Positions 22,335-33,429 of a DNA stretch of 64,000 nt are shown here, piece by piece. A program made the translations under genes and the position numbers. The stretch comes from Synaphobranchus kaupii (Eukaryota > Chordata > Actinopteri > Anguilliformes > Synaphobranchidae), in contig CM056385.1 in NCBI GenBank assembly GCA_029718625.1, positions 28,821,391-28,885,390 on the forward strand, given 5' to 3'. Numbering within the stretch: the stretch's first letter is position 1; every line of letters begins with the position of its first letter. The notes below the pieces were generated by a model that worked only from the letters and a program-made list of their open reading frames with translations, searched no databases and was not told the origin of the DNA.

Positions 22335-23337
22335 TTTTTAAAAACAGCAGTCTTTAATGCTCTCAGTGCTGAGGGCAAGGTGGCCCAGAGGTAGCATCCC
22401 AATGCTAAAATGGGAAGTGGGGCTAACGCTTGCTTAGCCTCTCAATGTTCAGGGGGGAGGGGTAACCCACACAGACAGTAGCTTCCCGGTGCTGAAATAG
22501 CACCGGGAAAGCAGATTTGGGGGATTCTGCCTGGTCAAACGTCACAACCAGTGTCACGTTGGGGACTCCGGCTCCGGTTCCTGGTTCAGGGGGTGAGTCA
22601 CCTTCAAGATCAGTGACCTTTCAAAGTCCATCTGGTCGCAAAAATCCAGAGCGTTCAGTGTGTGGCTGCTCACAATGCTAAAAGCTGTGTGTGTGTGCCG
22701 TGCTGCGTTATGCAGTATTTCAGCATAAGGTAGGTAAGGTAGTGTTATTAATCATGTGCGTACACTTAACAGTGTGTACAGAGATTGGCTAGGACAGTGA
22801 ATCAGAGGCCCGGAGAGGGAATTAATGGCTTTTCTTCACTTTTGGATGGATACCAGCAACTGGTGGATCCGTGCCAGTAGGTGGTTCCTGATACTCAGAG
22901 TGACAGCTACAAAGGAAAGACAAACTGTCTTTGAAACAGTCTGAAACTCCGAAATGAAAGCTATTATGGAGGGACTAATTTTGGCTTTATGGGTGAAGGA
23001 GAGAACGGGAAAGAGAAAAGGTCATCTTTCATAACGTGTGAAGCGCTCTTTTTTTCTTTTTTGAAAGTTGAACTCAAATGGCCTCTGCTCTCATGTGATA
23101 GATAACAGTGTGAGTGTTGGGAAGTCACACTGCCAGTGGCTGAGAAATGGACTCTGCTTTGCGCCACACAGTCGATGCTGAGGTGAATCTTCATTTGTAG
23201 GCTACTTGTATTAATACACGTACTGTCCTGTCCTTTTCTTTCTGACGAAAAACAGAGAGCATGAAATGGCGGTCATTTTAAGTCTGTTATGTGTGTCACC
23301 AAAAATAGGGCCCTATGTCTTAATCTTGTGACTTAAT
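22335..23337. other. Intergenic DNA
   Basis: A short inverted repeat (cttcccggtgctgaaatag and caccgggaaag) lies near 22480-22510. No gene is supported. Confidence 0.35.
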
Positions 23338-23339
23338 TA

Positions 23340-25253
23340 CAGTTTTTTACAATTGCTTTGACTAATTTTGCACAACAGAGTTTCAATGTGCAAGAGTTTC
23401 TTAACACAGAATGCTATACTGCTCATTTTGGGTTCAAAATGTAATATAGCATGCAAAATAAAAATACCAGTGTCAAATCAGATAATATTATATGCCAAAA
23501 GTTTATCACAGCACCAGAACATTAGATATTTCAAACAATGAAGTTAAATCATTGCTGCATTTTCAATATACAACAGTCATCATGAAATAATGCTGCCAAA
23601 CACAAAATCCTTCTGATATAAAAAGAGATGAAAGTGTTTTTTGGTCATAACGCAAAATGCTATACTCCTAATCTTGGGCTCAAAATCATATATAGCATGC
23701 ACAATATAAACAACTGAACCAAATTAGATTGTATTTCATGCTAAAGTTTATCATAGTGTCAGAACAGTAGATATGTTCATCGTTGAAGTTTAATTATTGG
23801 TGCATTTTCAAATACAACGGCCATTATCAAATAATGCGGTCAAACACAAAATACTTGTTACCAAAAAAGAATATGCAATGGTCATTTCCTCATAAATACT
23901 TGAAATTATGTACAGCAATCATCCCCTGTGATAGACTGCAGTTTTGCGCTTGTGTTTTTATGAAAGACAAACAAAATATTAGATTAGATTATATGAAGTT
24001 TAATCATTAAAGAAAAATCATACAGTAATGCAGTACTGTAAACTCAACTGTATTGTACAGTAAAAACAAAAACAACAGTAAAAGCAAAAACAGTTACAGT
24101 AACAACAAACTTTACTGTAAAGTAAAAAAAAAAAACTGCTTCTCTGCGCTTAACCAGCATTTTGCCTCTCCGCTGCATTTGGCCACAGAATTTTGTTGAT
24201 GTCGCATCTGATGTCTTCGTTGGCAAGACAGCGCTGGTAAAATCTTTGAGTGCCTTATCCACCCCTGACACTGCTGGGCTGTAATGTCATCGCATGCCTC
24301 ATCCATGGCCTGAAGGAGCGTTTCCTGCTCATATGGACACCTATCGTATACCTTCCACTACCAGGCCGAGAAAAACTCCTTGATGGGGTTCAGAAAGGGG
24401 GAGTAAGGTGGAAGGAATTGGAATCGGAACTATGGATGGGCTGTAAACCAGTCTTGCACAGCCAATGCACGATAGAAGTTTACATTGTCCCAGACAATTA
24501 TGAACACCATCTGAGCATTTGGCTGTACGAGACGGTTGTACAGAAAATGTATGAAGCGCACGTACTTGTAGTTGTACGAGTTGTACTATGCCCCCAGCAG
24601 AGGGTCAGGCTGACCAATCAGGGATGGATGTGTGTGGGCCTGCCCAATGGTCTCAGGGCTGGGTCTAGGCAAACTAGGCATGTACAGTACCTATTACCTA
24701 TATACTGTATATTTACTGTACATGGTCCACGACCATGACCCTGTCCTTCGTTACCAACCTCAACCTCACTGACCTGCTCCATGTTGTCAGAAACTGCCAT
24801 TCAGGTTTCTAAGCAGCCTTTTATGTAGTGGTAAAGATATTATCAATTGTGTTGCAATGCTACTCACCTGGGCAAGGTTGTTGGAAGTACTGAGACATGA
24901 CTATAAACACCTGTTGAATTGATTTAGTGATCTGCATTTGTAGTAATAAACATTTGAACATTGTTGTAATATTAGGTGGCTGTATTCTGAGAATGGAGCA
25001 TATTATTTAGAGTTTGGCACTTTGTATTAACAGTTTTGCACTTTGTATGTCAGCATAGGATGTAGTGACTTAAGGTAAGAATTCTGCAAGTCAGTTTAGC
25101 ACTTTGCGTTAACAGTTTTACACTTTGTATGCCAGCATAGGATGTAGTGTCTTAGAGTATGAATTTTGAAAGTCAGTTTGGCACTTTGCATTTTGAGTTT
25201 TGTACATTGAAATTCTGCTGTGCAAAATGAGTCAAAGCAATCGTAAAAAACTG
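23340..25253 (-). mobile_element. IS630/Tc1-superfamily DNA transposon, 1914 bp
   Basis: The terminal inverted repeats are ~50 bp. The left begins CAGTTTTTTACAATTGCTTT; the right, reverse-complemented, begins CAGTTTTTTACGATTGCTTT. TA lies on both sides (23338-23339 and 25254-25255). Inside the left end is a diverged tandem duplication of ~240 bp (aatgctatact... at 23410 and 23655). Inside the right end is a ~90-bp duplication (gtttggcactttgtattaac at about 25013 and again near 25098). A degraded transposase gene is on the minus strand. Confidence 0.85.
24130..24640 (-). pseudogene. IS630-like DDE transposase remnant (36 residues between D and E)
   Basis: One continuous minus-strand frame with two stop codons reads YNSYNYKYVRFIHFLYNRLV, then VFIIVWDNVNFYRALAVQDW, FRFQFLPPYSPFLNPIKEFF, and after a stop WKVYDRCPYEQETLLQAMDE and CDDITAQQCQGWIRH. 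WDN is the second catalytic Asp and PIKE the Glu of a DDE_3-type domain. Counting along the frame, 36 residues lie between them. The LPPYSPFLNPIE-FFSAW block is characteristic of IS630-like transposases. The first catalytic Asp and the DNA-binding domain were not located. The gene is inactive but only lightly damaged (two stops, no frameshift in ~130 codons). Confidence 0.8.
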
Positions 25254-25255
25254 TA

Positions 25256-26495
25256 ACACTTGGATCTTTAAGCAGTGAACATTCTGTCTATATTACACTT
25301 AAGAAGCATGCGCAAATACATTGTGGGATCATTAAAAGCCTTTTTATGGAATTTAATGACAGTTTAAATTAACAGGTTTACAAATCTGTCTTTTGTTATG
25401 ACTCTGCAGGCAGTAATGTTATAAAATGAGCTTTAACATTATTGCTCTGCGCTGAAGCTTGGAAATGTATGATGGGTTCTGCCTTTGCTTCTGAGCAGAT
25501 ACCAAATATTACATCCTCTGAGGTCCCTTGCAGGGAAACTCCTTCTATTTAACCCTCCTATTATCCTTGGGGTCAATTTGACACCAATTCAGTGTTTCAC
25601 GTCTCTTATAAACCAATTAACCTCATTTTGTCATCTTGTATGACTTTTCCTAATTTGCTGGGATTAATAATATAGTAAACATGCAATAAACATAATGTTG
25701 TATACCTTTGTATATAAAGGTGTTGTGTAGGGTCATTTTGAGCCCAGGCTCTGTAGCTGTATAAAACATAATAAAATAAAATATTTAACCTTTTTATCTC
25801 AGAGTTTTTTTGGGTGATTCTGGGTACCTTCCCATACAGGTTTTAAACTTAAACAAGCTTTTGATTTACCTATGGCTCTGAAATCAGAAGTCTGTCACAG
25901 ATTTTTAATATTTAGGGACTAAAGGCTAGTCAATTGGGAGACATTAAGAAGATGACACACAAAGTGTCAAAATGTTTTTATTACAATAATTTTGTGTCAG
26001 TTTAAACTGTTGGGGTCAATTTGACCCCCAACATAAAAGGCATCATACAATTTCAACACAATTTCAATCCAGAGGAATTTAAAAATTCTGCTACACTTGT
26101 GTCTACACTTGTCAGACCAGGACTGATAACCAAATCCTCTACCACAATGTTGTTGTTTCAATCCCGACAACTCACGTTACACAGATAAAGTCTTTCTGGC
26201 AGATGTTAGCCAGCTTAACATGAATGTGTCATATTAGGCATTAGTCAAAGTCATTTTATCATCAAAATCATTTTGCCCCGATAATTCTTGCGAATCTTTT
26301 GGTTCATACAACATGGATACTGTAAGGCAGATCTAATGGTGAAATGAATGGGCTTATGTTCCTGCTAATTGGCACCTTCTCTACATGACATATGTGAATA
26401 AATCTAAGATAGATTCATTTCCATATAATGTTTTCTTCCAGCAAAGAAACTAAGGGGTTATGATGTTGTGTACAACCCCCCTCCCAAAAATGCAC
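25256..26495. other. Intergenic AT-rich DNA
   Basis: No gene is supported. The phrase 'ggggtcaattt-gacacc/accccc' occurs near 25569 and again at 26010. An element-like repeat may account for this, but I could not delimit one. Confidence 0.35.
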
Positions 26496-26499
26496 GTGT

Positions 26500-26541
26500 G
26501 CACATACACACACAAACACACATACAAACGCATAAACACAT

Positions 26542-26583
<42 letters not shown>

Positions 26584-26641
26584 CCTGTTGCACAAACACA
26601 CATGTGCACACACAAACACACACACACCCACAAACACACAT

Positions 26642-26679
<38 letters not shown>

Positions 26680-26708
26680 CCTGTTGCACAAACACACATG
26701 TGCACACA

Positions 26709-26793
<85 letters not shown>

Positions 26794-26845
26794 CCCTGTT
26801 GCACAAACACACATGTGCACACACAAACACACATGCAAACAAAAA
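26500..26845. repeat. Compound (CA)n satellite, left half
   Basis: CA runs are punctuated by a recurrent ~45-bp spacer containing aaccctgttgcacaaacac and acatgtgcacacac (starts near 26580, 26678 and 26791). The same spacer occurs once at 28133 on the other side of the Penelope fragment. Confidence 0.95.
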
Positions 26846-27020
26846 GGGGGTGATCCCAAACGCGCTACAAGCCGGCTATATAAACAAGGAACTATAGGTG
26901 CTCAACAGAAGGACCAGTGAATAGAAAGAATACCAAACCCGGACTACTTCGCTAGGACTAACCCGCGATAAGGAGGACTGGAGCACACAGAGCTCAGAGC
27001 AAAACAAAATATTTTAATGC

Positions 27021-27060
27021 GACTGACGTTTCGACGTCAACGACGTCTTCTTCAGAGTCA
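27021..27060 (-). ncRNA. Hammerhead-ribozyme-like motif (type I topology)
   Basis: Read on the minus strand, the parts in order are GACT (stem I 5' arm), CTGAAGA (core CUGANGA, position 7 free to vary), one extra A, GACGTC-GTT-GACGTC (perfect 6-bp stem II), GAA, ACGT (minimal self-complementary stem III), the cleavage base C, and AGTC (stem I 3' arm, perfectly complementary to GACT). All invariant core letters are present. The deviation is the extra A between CUGAAGA and stem II, which could reduce activity. Minimal stem III hammerheads are thought to work as dimers. Activity is inferred only. Confidence 0.5.
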
Positions 27061-27301
27061 AATGGAAATACAGACAATGCACCGGGAGGTATATAAATAC
27101 CCTCCCATCAATTACACAAAGTAAGGTGCGCATGTGTAGGACTAATATATCTCGTCATCAATACCACATACATAATGTTATCTTCTTTAACAGGGTAAAG
27201 AGAAGACCGACAAATGTCATAGGTAAATAAACTGAATAATTGTCTATTGTGAACATGGCATAAAACAATATACAAAGAAAATCAAAAAGCCTGTACACAA
27301 G

Positions 27302-27954
27302 TTACAAAAAACATGAAAGATTCAACGACTCATTTAACCCATTGGGTTCCACACTATTGAGTGTATGTATCCAGTACGCCTCTCTGCGGAGCAGTTGCTT
27401 AATAATATCTCCGCCTCTGGATGATAAAGTGACTCTCTCAATACCCCAAAATTTTAAAGAAGAGACAGAACCATGATTGGCTTCAGCGTAATGTCGCGCA
27501 ATTGCATAGTCCATATTCTTGGACCGGATCGCGGTCTTATGTTCAGCAATTCTAAGTTTGAGGGCTCTCTTGGTCTGTCCGATATAGATTTTGGAGCATA
27601 TACATTTCAACATGTAGATTACATGGGTAGTGTTGCAGTTAATAAAAGTGGTTATTTTGAATTCCTTGCCCGAACGTGGATGACAAAAGACTTTGATGTC
27701 ATTGGAGTTAGAGCAATGGACACAGTGTCCACAGCGATAGAACCCTCTAGGGGGCGTAGGTAGCCAGGAGGGTTTTGTCTGCGGACTACTCACCATGCTG
27801 TGAACCACCTTATCTTTTAAGTTATGTGGCCTTCTAAAGCACACTCGCGGAGGTTCGGAAGTAAATTTATTTAAAAGAGGGTCACTCTGGAGAATGGGCC
27901 AGTGTTTACGGACAATATTTTTGACTCTTCCAGCGACCGGACTGAACTCAGTGG

Positions 27955-27955
<1 letters not shown>
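27302..27955 (-). CDS. Penelope-like GIY-YIG endonuclease domain (partial, intact frame)
   Basis: About 218 codons are open without a stop and end ...LNESLNLSCFL. In order: PVAGRVKNIVRKHWPILQSD (linker), PRGFYRCGHCVHCSNS (the CxxCxxC cluster that precedes the nuclease in these elements), THVIYMLKCICSKIYIGQTK (the GIY-like VIY and the YIG), RALKLRIAEHKTAIR (catalytic Arg region), ARHYAEANHG, and LLRREAYWIHTLNS followed by GLNE (the Glu and Asn of the fold). In Penelope-like elements this domain is fused behind a reverse transcriptase and nicks target DNA. Here the RT is missing: the frame runs upstream into (CA)n, where the 'VCVCVC' extension to 28390 is an artefact. An intact frame suggests a fairly recent insertion. 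Confidence 0.88.
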
Positions 27956-27956
<1 letters not shown>

Positions 27957-28031
<75 letters not shown>

Positions 28032-28047
28032 AACACACATGCAAACA

Positions 28048-28134
<87 letters not shown>

Positions 28135-28234
28135 CTTGTTGCACAAACACACATGTGCACACACAAACACACATGCAAACACACACACACACACACACAC
28201 ACGCACAAACACACACGCAAACACACACACACAC

Positions 28235-28287
<53 letters not shown>

Positions 28288-28296
28288 AACACACAT

Positions 28297-28351
<55 letters not shown>

Positions 28352-28360
28352 AACACACAT

Positions 28361-28392
<32 letters not shown>
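27957..28392. repeat. Compound (CA)n satellite, right half
   Basis: CA runs with recurrent 'gcacaaacacacatgcaaac' spacers (28026, 28163, 28282, 28346 region). One spacer with ttgttgcacaaacacacatg matches the left half. This is the continuation of the array at 26500-26845. Confidence 0.95.
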
Positions 28393-28635
28393 CAGTGGTC
28401 TTGAAGGTGATGTTTCCCCACCTACCCCTGTAGAAATGGAGAGTCAGTGAGTTTCCGTGGGGAGTTTACATGATAAAGGGCTGTGGTTGAGGATCTTAAG
28501 TGTCTTTCTAAATGTTGTTTTTTTATTGTATCAAGACGCATCTAATAGCTGCTTTATTCTCTTCCGTGTTTCTTTGTGAGACAGGCACATTAATGTGGCA
28601 GATATTTCACAAAGTGCTTTTTTCCCCATATAATT

Positions 28636-28845
28636 ACATTTTTTATTTGCTTAGAAGATGCCCTTTATCCACTGTGACATGCATTTCCATACATATTACT
28701 CACTCTCAGAGGTGAATATTTGCTGAAACCATACAAGTTAAGCACCCGCTGAAATATGCGATGGCAGAGCAGCGATTGGGATTTGAACCCGCTATGTTTA
28801 CAAGGTCAGTTAGCTGACTGCTATACCGGGCAGCTGCTCTGTTAG
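28636..28845 (-). mobile_element. tRNA-derived SINE (minus strand)
   Basis: The plus-strand word gggatttgaaccc (28778-28790) is a perfect B box when read on the minus strand. An A-box-like region, ggtatagcagtcagc, lies upstream on the same strand. The other end has the standard tail (on the plus strand: tttgcttagaagatgccctt). The order head-body-tail fits a teleost tRNA-SINE. Confidence 0.65.
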
Positions 28846-30080
28846 CTCCCTTCGATACATGTTAGCGCTCACTAAAAGCCACTTTTCTCGTCTGTGCGAT
28901 TAATGTTTCTGTGTGGTCAACAGCACATTTCAGATGCTTCTGTCTTTGCAACAGAAAATTCCGAGCTGTTCTCTCTGCCATTTATTGTGTGCTGCTCTTA
29001 CATTAGCAATAAATTGTGTGTGTGGGAAAATGAAGAATCAAAGGTTCTCTTTTGTACATTTTCTGCCACATCATGATGCAAAATTTGAATGTGACGGTAT
29101 TTTATAATTTATTTATTTGTTTGTTTTTTTATCTTCCTCAGGAAATGTTTCACATATAGTGATTTATTATATACTAGTCCTTGCATTCACAGTCAACATC
29201 AACATTTCTTTCTTAACACTGACTGCTAAATACAAGTGCTTGTATTTTTTTCCTTTGCAAGGTCAGTCTGGTAATGTCAGTGATCACTAAAATGAGTGAA
29301 AAAAGTGTTTGCATTGGTTACACTTGCCTGCATTTTAATGCAAAAGTTAGGGACAATTTTGATTGAATCAAAGCCTTAGTGTCCCTAACCATGTTTTGAC
29401 ATTCTGTATTTGTTTTCATGCAATAGATTCTCATCCACCTCAATTAATTCAAACAACAACTCAGTGAGTCTCTCTGCAATAATAATTAATACTAAATACA
29501 TGGATTAAAGTTCAACAAACCATATTAGACGTACATATCTTACCACAATAGCCTTCAATGTGCTTCTCTTCCGTGATTAGACAGACTAGAATCCCGAAGA
29601 ATATTAAAACCCTTGATCCATTGTGGTTGTCTGACCTTCGATTCTCCAAATTTGAAAACTGCTAACCTCAGGAAGACAAATTTAATTTGCTGCAGGAGCC
29701 CCATGATGTCTGCCCTACAGAGGGAAAAGCAAAAATTCAGATATGCTAATCCCCGTATGTTATTATGTCAACTGCTATGCACAGCTGTTTTTTAATAACA
29801 AGATACTTATAGTTCGTCAGGGGTTTGTGGGTTGCTATTGGTCTAGCTTTTGTTGCTGCCGTCTTTATTTACTTTATGAAGTATCAGAAAAACGGTTTAC
29901 AGTGTTGTGATATGTAGTTAATGGTTACACAGGGACATTTTGGGACTCTGGCTTTCTGATCATGAGACTGGGCCCCCTGTGGAGTCATTCACAATTAACA
30001 CTCCTGATCAACTGAGGCACAATGGAGTGTCTGTCCCCTTCTTCATGTGACTCTGAGATGAACACAGACCACTTGATCGA
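28846..30080. other. Intergenic DNA
   Basis: No supported gene. The frames at 28894-29107 and 29613-29795 have no family features. Confidence 0.35.
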
Positions 30081-30144
30081 TCAGGCACCGGGTTGGGCAG
30101 GAACTCCCCCCTCTTTTGAGAAGGAAAGGGTGGACCCCAATTTA

Positions 30145-30172
30145 ACACACACACACACACACACACGCACAC
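30145..30172. repeat. (CA)n microsatellite
   Basis: A short run of CA units. Confidence 0.85.
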
Positions 30173-30247
30173 TCTGAGGTGATTGGAAATGGCTGATCCA
30201 TCTGCGTTTTATTGATGGTTCCAAGGAATCAATTACATGGGTACGGT

Positions 30248-30445
30248 GGCCCTGAAGTGCAAATACAGCATACAAAAACAAAACCCTGTGGTCCTGAGGT
30301 GCAAATGCAACATACAAACAAAAACGTTCAACCCTGAAGTGCAAAACACAAAAACAAAAACTTGCAGCCCTGAAGTGCAAAACACAAACATACAAAAAGA
30401 AAAACACAACAAAAACTTTCAGCCCTGAAGTGCAAAACACTTCAG
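30248..30445. repeat. Minisatellite with 'cctgaagtgcaaa' core
   Basis: The core cctgaagtgcaaa (or cctgaggtgcaaa) recurs at about 30250, 30294, 30331, 30368 and 30425. Spacing is variable (~37-57 bp), and the units are joined by A/C-rich stretches such as acacaaaaacaaaaac. The minus-strand frame 30081-30551 is a by-product. Confidence 0.75.
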
Positions 30446-30880
30446 ATTCTGCATTGACGGCATATTTGATCTTCTGCCAGGCATTTTTACTTTTCCAATA
30501 CCTATGACACCAGAATACTACTAAACATTTTTTTTTTCCTTGACTGAACATCTGCTAATCTGCATAGTGCAATCTGCTTTCCCGCACAGTTTGATGAATC
30601 CCGCATAGATTTTTCTCAACGTATCTTTCAATTTTAGCACACACAAACCTCTTTACACCTCATTAGTTGATCACCTCTGTCGATTTTTTGCGGGTGGTAA
30701 CAGTTTTACAAAACTTTAGTAAATCGACCCCTTAGTGTTTAAATCAGCTAGATTACATTGTTTTTAACTCTGCACATTCAGAAAATAGTACCCTGATTGT
30801 TTACCATTGCTAAAGAATTCAAACTAATTTTGTTCTAAAGAGGATCCAATGTAACTATTGAATGTAAACCAAGGAATGTA

Positions 30881-31501
30881 CAGTGAGCACCATAATTCAT
30901 TGGACAGTGACACATTTTTTGTTATTTTGGTTCTGTACTCTAGAACTTTGAGGTTGAAAGGATACAATGACAATGAGGTAGTCCCCCCCATTTTCTGGTA
31001 TCAAAAAATATTGGACAGTTTAACATAATGTAGAATTAAGTAATCATTTTTAATATTGGGTCGCATATACTTTGCATGCCATGACTTCCTGATGTTTGTG
31101 ACCCAACAACATCAAAAGACTCTTGATATCTTATTTTCTGGTACTCTTACAAGCGATACTATAACTTTGCTGCGTTTGAATAGATCTCTGGGAATTGGGG
31201 GGGTGGGACTAGATTTAGCTGTAAATTATGCTGGAACAGTATGGAATACTACTTTATTCTACATTATGTTAAACCGTCCAATATTTTTGATGCCCGAAAA
31301 TGGGGGGGGGGGGATTATGTACAAAAGGTTCTATAATTTCTAGACGGTTCATCCAATATGGATGAAAATACCCTCAAGTTAAATCTGACAGTCTGCACTT
31401 CAACCGCATTGTCATTGTATCCTTTCAAACTCAAAGTGCTAGAGTACAGAACCAAAATAACAAAAGATGTGTCACTGTCCAGTGAATTATGGTGCTCACT
31501 G
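30881..31501. mobile_element. Tc1/mariner-type MITE, copy A, 621 bp
   Basis: The ends CAGTGAGCACCATAATTCAT and, on the right, the complement of CAGTGAGCACCATAATTCAC are inverted. The complementarity runs inward for ~90 bp (cattggacagtgacac, ttttggttctgtactctag, gaaaggatacaatgacaatg). TA flanks both ends (30879-30880 and 31502-31503). No transposase is present. A related copy is at 46202-46699. Confidence 0.88.
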
Positions 31502-31666
31502 TATATCATGAATATATACGAACGGTTTGGAACGCGCTCGACCAATCACGATTGGAACTTACTGTTGTATAATCAGGATATAGATCACTGCAGCCATTTT
31601 ATGATCTTTCCTGCAAAGAGAAGGTTTTTTGTTGCACTGCCAACCAATCAGAAACAACGCCGGGTG

Positions 31667-32059
31667 GGCAGGAGGGCTGGAGCAGGGCTGGAGCAGGGAT
31701 GGACAGGAGCAGGCTGGACAGGCAGGAGAACAGGAACTGGACGGGTACACAGGACTGGACACATGAACGAGGAGCAGGCAGGAATATAACGGTAGAAAGT
31801 AATGAGATGCAAGCACAAGGCAGGGCACAAGACGATCTGGCACAGAGCAGAGAAACAGAGGAGACTAAATACCAAACTAATGAAGAAACAACGAGGAACA
31901 GGTGAGATGAAACAAATGAGAAAACACAATTCAGGTGCGGGGAAGCGGAGACACAAAATGGAGGGAGAAAGGGAGAACATGGAACAGACTGCCAGATAGA
32001 AAATACAAATAAAATAAAAAACCAGAACAAGACTGGGACGTGGAGGCACGAGACGTGAC
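31667..32059 (-). mobile_element. Putative LTR fragment (minus strand)
   Basis: On the minus strand the segment begins TGTCACGTCTCGTGCC and continues as pyrimidine-rich sequence with a repeated cagccctgctc-type motif, a composition common in fish Gypsy LTRs. I see no convincing CA end or 5-bp duplication on the other side, so the call is tentative. Confidence 0.35.
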
Positions 32060-32389
32060 AGCCGCTCTAAATATAAAAAAGGGACCAATGAGCTTGTGTT
32101 CTTTTCTGTCTTTCTGAAAATCAGCTCATCGTCTCAGTCTCAAATAACCCAATTCTACATGATAACAGTCTGTACGACGATAGCGATGTTAGAAAACTTG
32201 CGGCTTGGAACAGAATTGCTGAGACTGTCAGCATGTCTGGTGTGAGTATTGTACATTGCAATCAAGTGTTTTACAATCGGTAAGGTATTGGTGTCGCACC
32301 AAATGCGCTACAACACCCCCTTGTCACTGCATGTGACCAGAAACAACGTTTTTGTCTACAAAACCAAAGGTACATTGGGTACTGTATAG

Positions 32390-32568
32390 CAGAGGTGTAA
32401 AATCCAGGGGTCAGAAAGTAAAAGTCCTGCCATGGTTACTCAGCCAGCTGATTTCACTAATTAGTTCTACCTCCTGGCTGAAGAAATGTGCTAATTAGCA
32501 AATCCAGGTGATTGGAATGAAATACTGGGGAGGAATTTTACTTTCTGAACCCGGATTTTACACCTCTG
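32390..32568 (+). mobile_element. hAT-type MITE, 179 bp
   Basis: The ends CAGAGGTGTAAAATCC and GGATTTTACACCTCTG are perfect inverted repeats. The flanks CTGTATAG (32382-32389) and CTGTACAG (32569-32576) are an 8-bp duplication with one mismatch. Same family as 7295-7498. Confidence 0.9.
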
Positions 32569-33054
32569 CTGTACAGTAAGCAAGGGGAAAAGCACAGAAT
32601 GTTTATTTATACAACTTTTGTATAATATATTATTGTTCGGAAAATTATTTTGTTTATCATGTAAGGTTGTAAACAATGGTTTGGGCAAGTAGCACCCTGC
32701 TGTTTCATTACCCTGCCGTGCAACTTGGCTGATGTTTTCGCAAGCGGTGACACGTTTTAACAATACTGCATCGGAATTTTGCGGTTTTTCTTAAAGCTGT
32801 AATTTATAATTTCAAGAGAAATATGAATAATATAATTGGGACGTTGAAGACTACCACTAGGGTTCTACCATACGGGGTGCCGAATGCGACATAAAACGCT
32901 ATGATTTTACAGTGCATTTATTCCCACATTTAATGGAAACATCGCTTTTTTCTCACATTTAAACAAAAACCTATCCCTTTTTCCTACATATATTATCTTT
33001 GAAAAAACTGGTGTAAATATTAAATGTACAATCACAAAATTATAAATATAAGCT

Positions 33055-33410
33055 AAATGTTTTATTATTTAGTGGTTTTTAAAATTTAGCTAAATGTATA
33101 AACATTTAACTAAATGTATGAAACATTTGGCTAAATATTTAGTTAAATGTATAAAACATTTAGCTAAATATTTAACTAAATGTATGAAGCATTTATGTAT
33201 ATGTATGAAACATTTACTAAATGTATGAAACATTTAGCTAAATATGTATCTAAATGTACAAAACATTTAACTAAATGTATGAAACATTGAGCTAAATATT
33301 TGGCTAAATGTATAAAACATTTAGGTACATGTATGAAACATTTAGCTACAAATGTAACTAAATGTATAAAATATTTAACTAAATGTATGACACTTTTAGC
33401 TAAATATTTA
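33055..33410. repeat. AT-rich minisatellite (aaatgtatgaaacatttagct type)
   Basis: A ~30-35 bp unit combining 'aaatgtatgaaacattta' and 'gctaaatatttaact' recurs about ten times with variation. Each unit is partly palindromic. Confidence 0.85.
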
Positions 33411-33429
33411 TTGTTATTTTCACATTTCC

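Larger units (their letters stand above)
26846..27956 (-). mobile_element. Penelope-like element, 5'-truncated
   Basis: Reading on the minus strand, the element begins abruptly next to (TG)n at ~27956. It encodes a GIY-YIG endonuclease to 27302, then has ~450 bases of non-coding 3' sequence to ~26846, where the satellite resumes. The 3' part contains a hammerhead-ribozyme-like motif (27021-27060). Such motifs are a known property of Penelope-like element LTR-like regions. The reverse transcriptase is absent. The left-hand boundary is approximate: it is the first non-CA sequence. Confidence 0.85.

Noticed and set aside
21830..22402. 190-codon minus-strand open frame
   Set aside because: It lies over a SINE-like element; the sequence is low in conserved motifs and rich in R/P/S from the GC-rich body.
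27957..28390. Long open frames of VCVCVC and HTHTHT type, extending the Penelope frame upstream to 28390
   Set aside because: They are pure translations of (CA)n/(GT)n repeats, present in all frames. The homologous protein part starts only at about 27955.
28778..28845. Functional tRNA gene suggested by a perfect B box
   Set aside because: The acceptor stem cannot be formed convincingly, and a SINE body and tail follow, so it is a tRNA-derived SINE.
31667..32059. Solo LTR with a 5-bp duplication
   Set aside because: Only one LTR-like end is clear; flanks gccgg/gccgc depend on the choice of the other end, so I list it only as a tentative fragment.
31599..32088. 143-146 codon minus-strand frames rich in S, L, C and P
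   Set aside because: They lie on pyrimidine-rich sequence that looks like an LTR; no domain or start context supports a gene.
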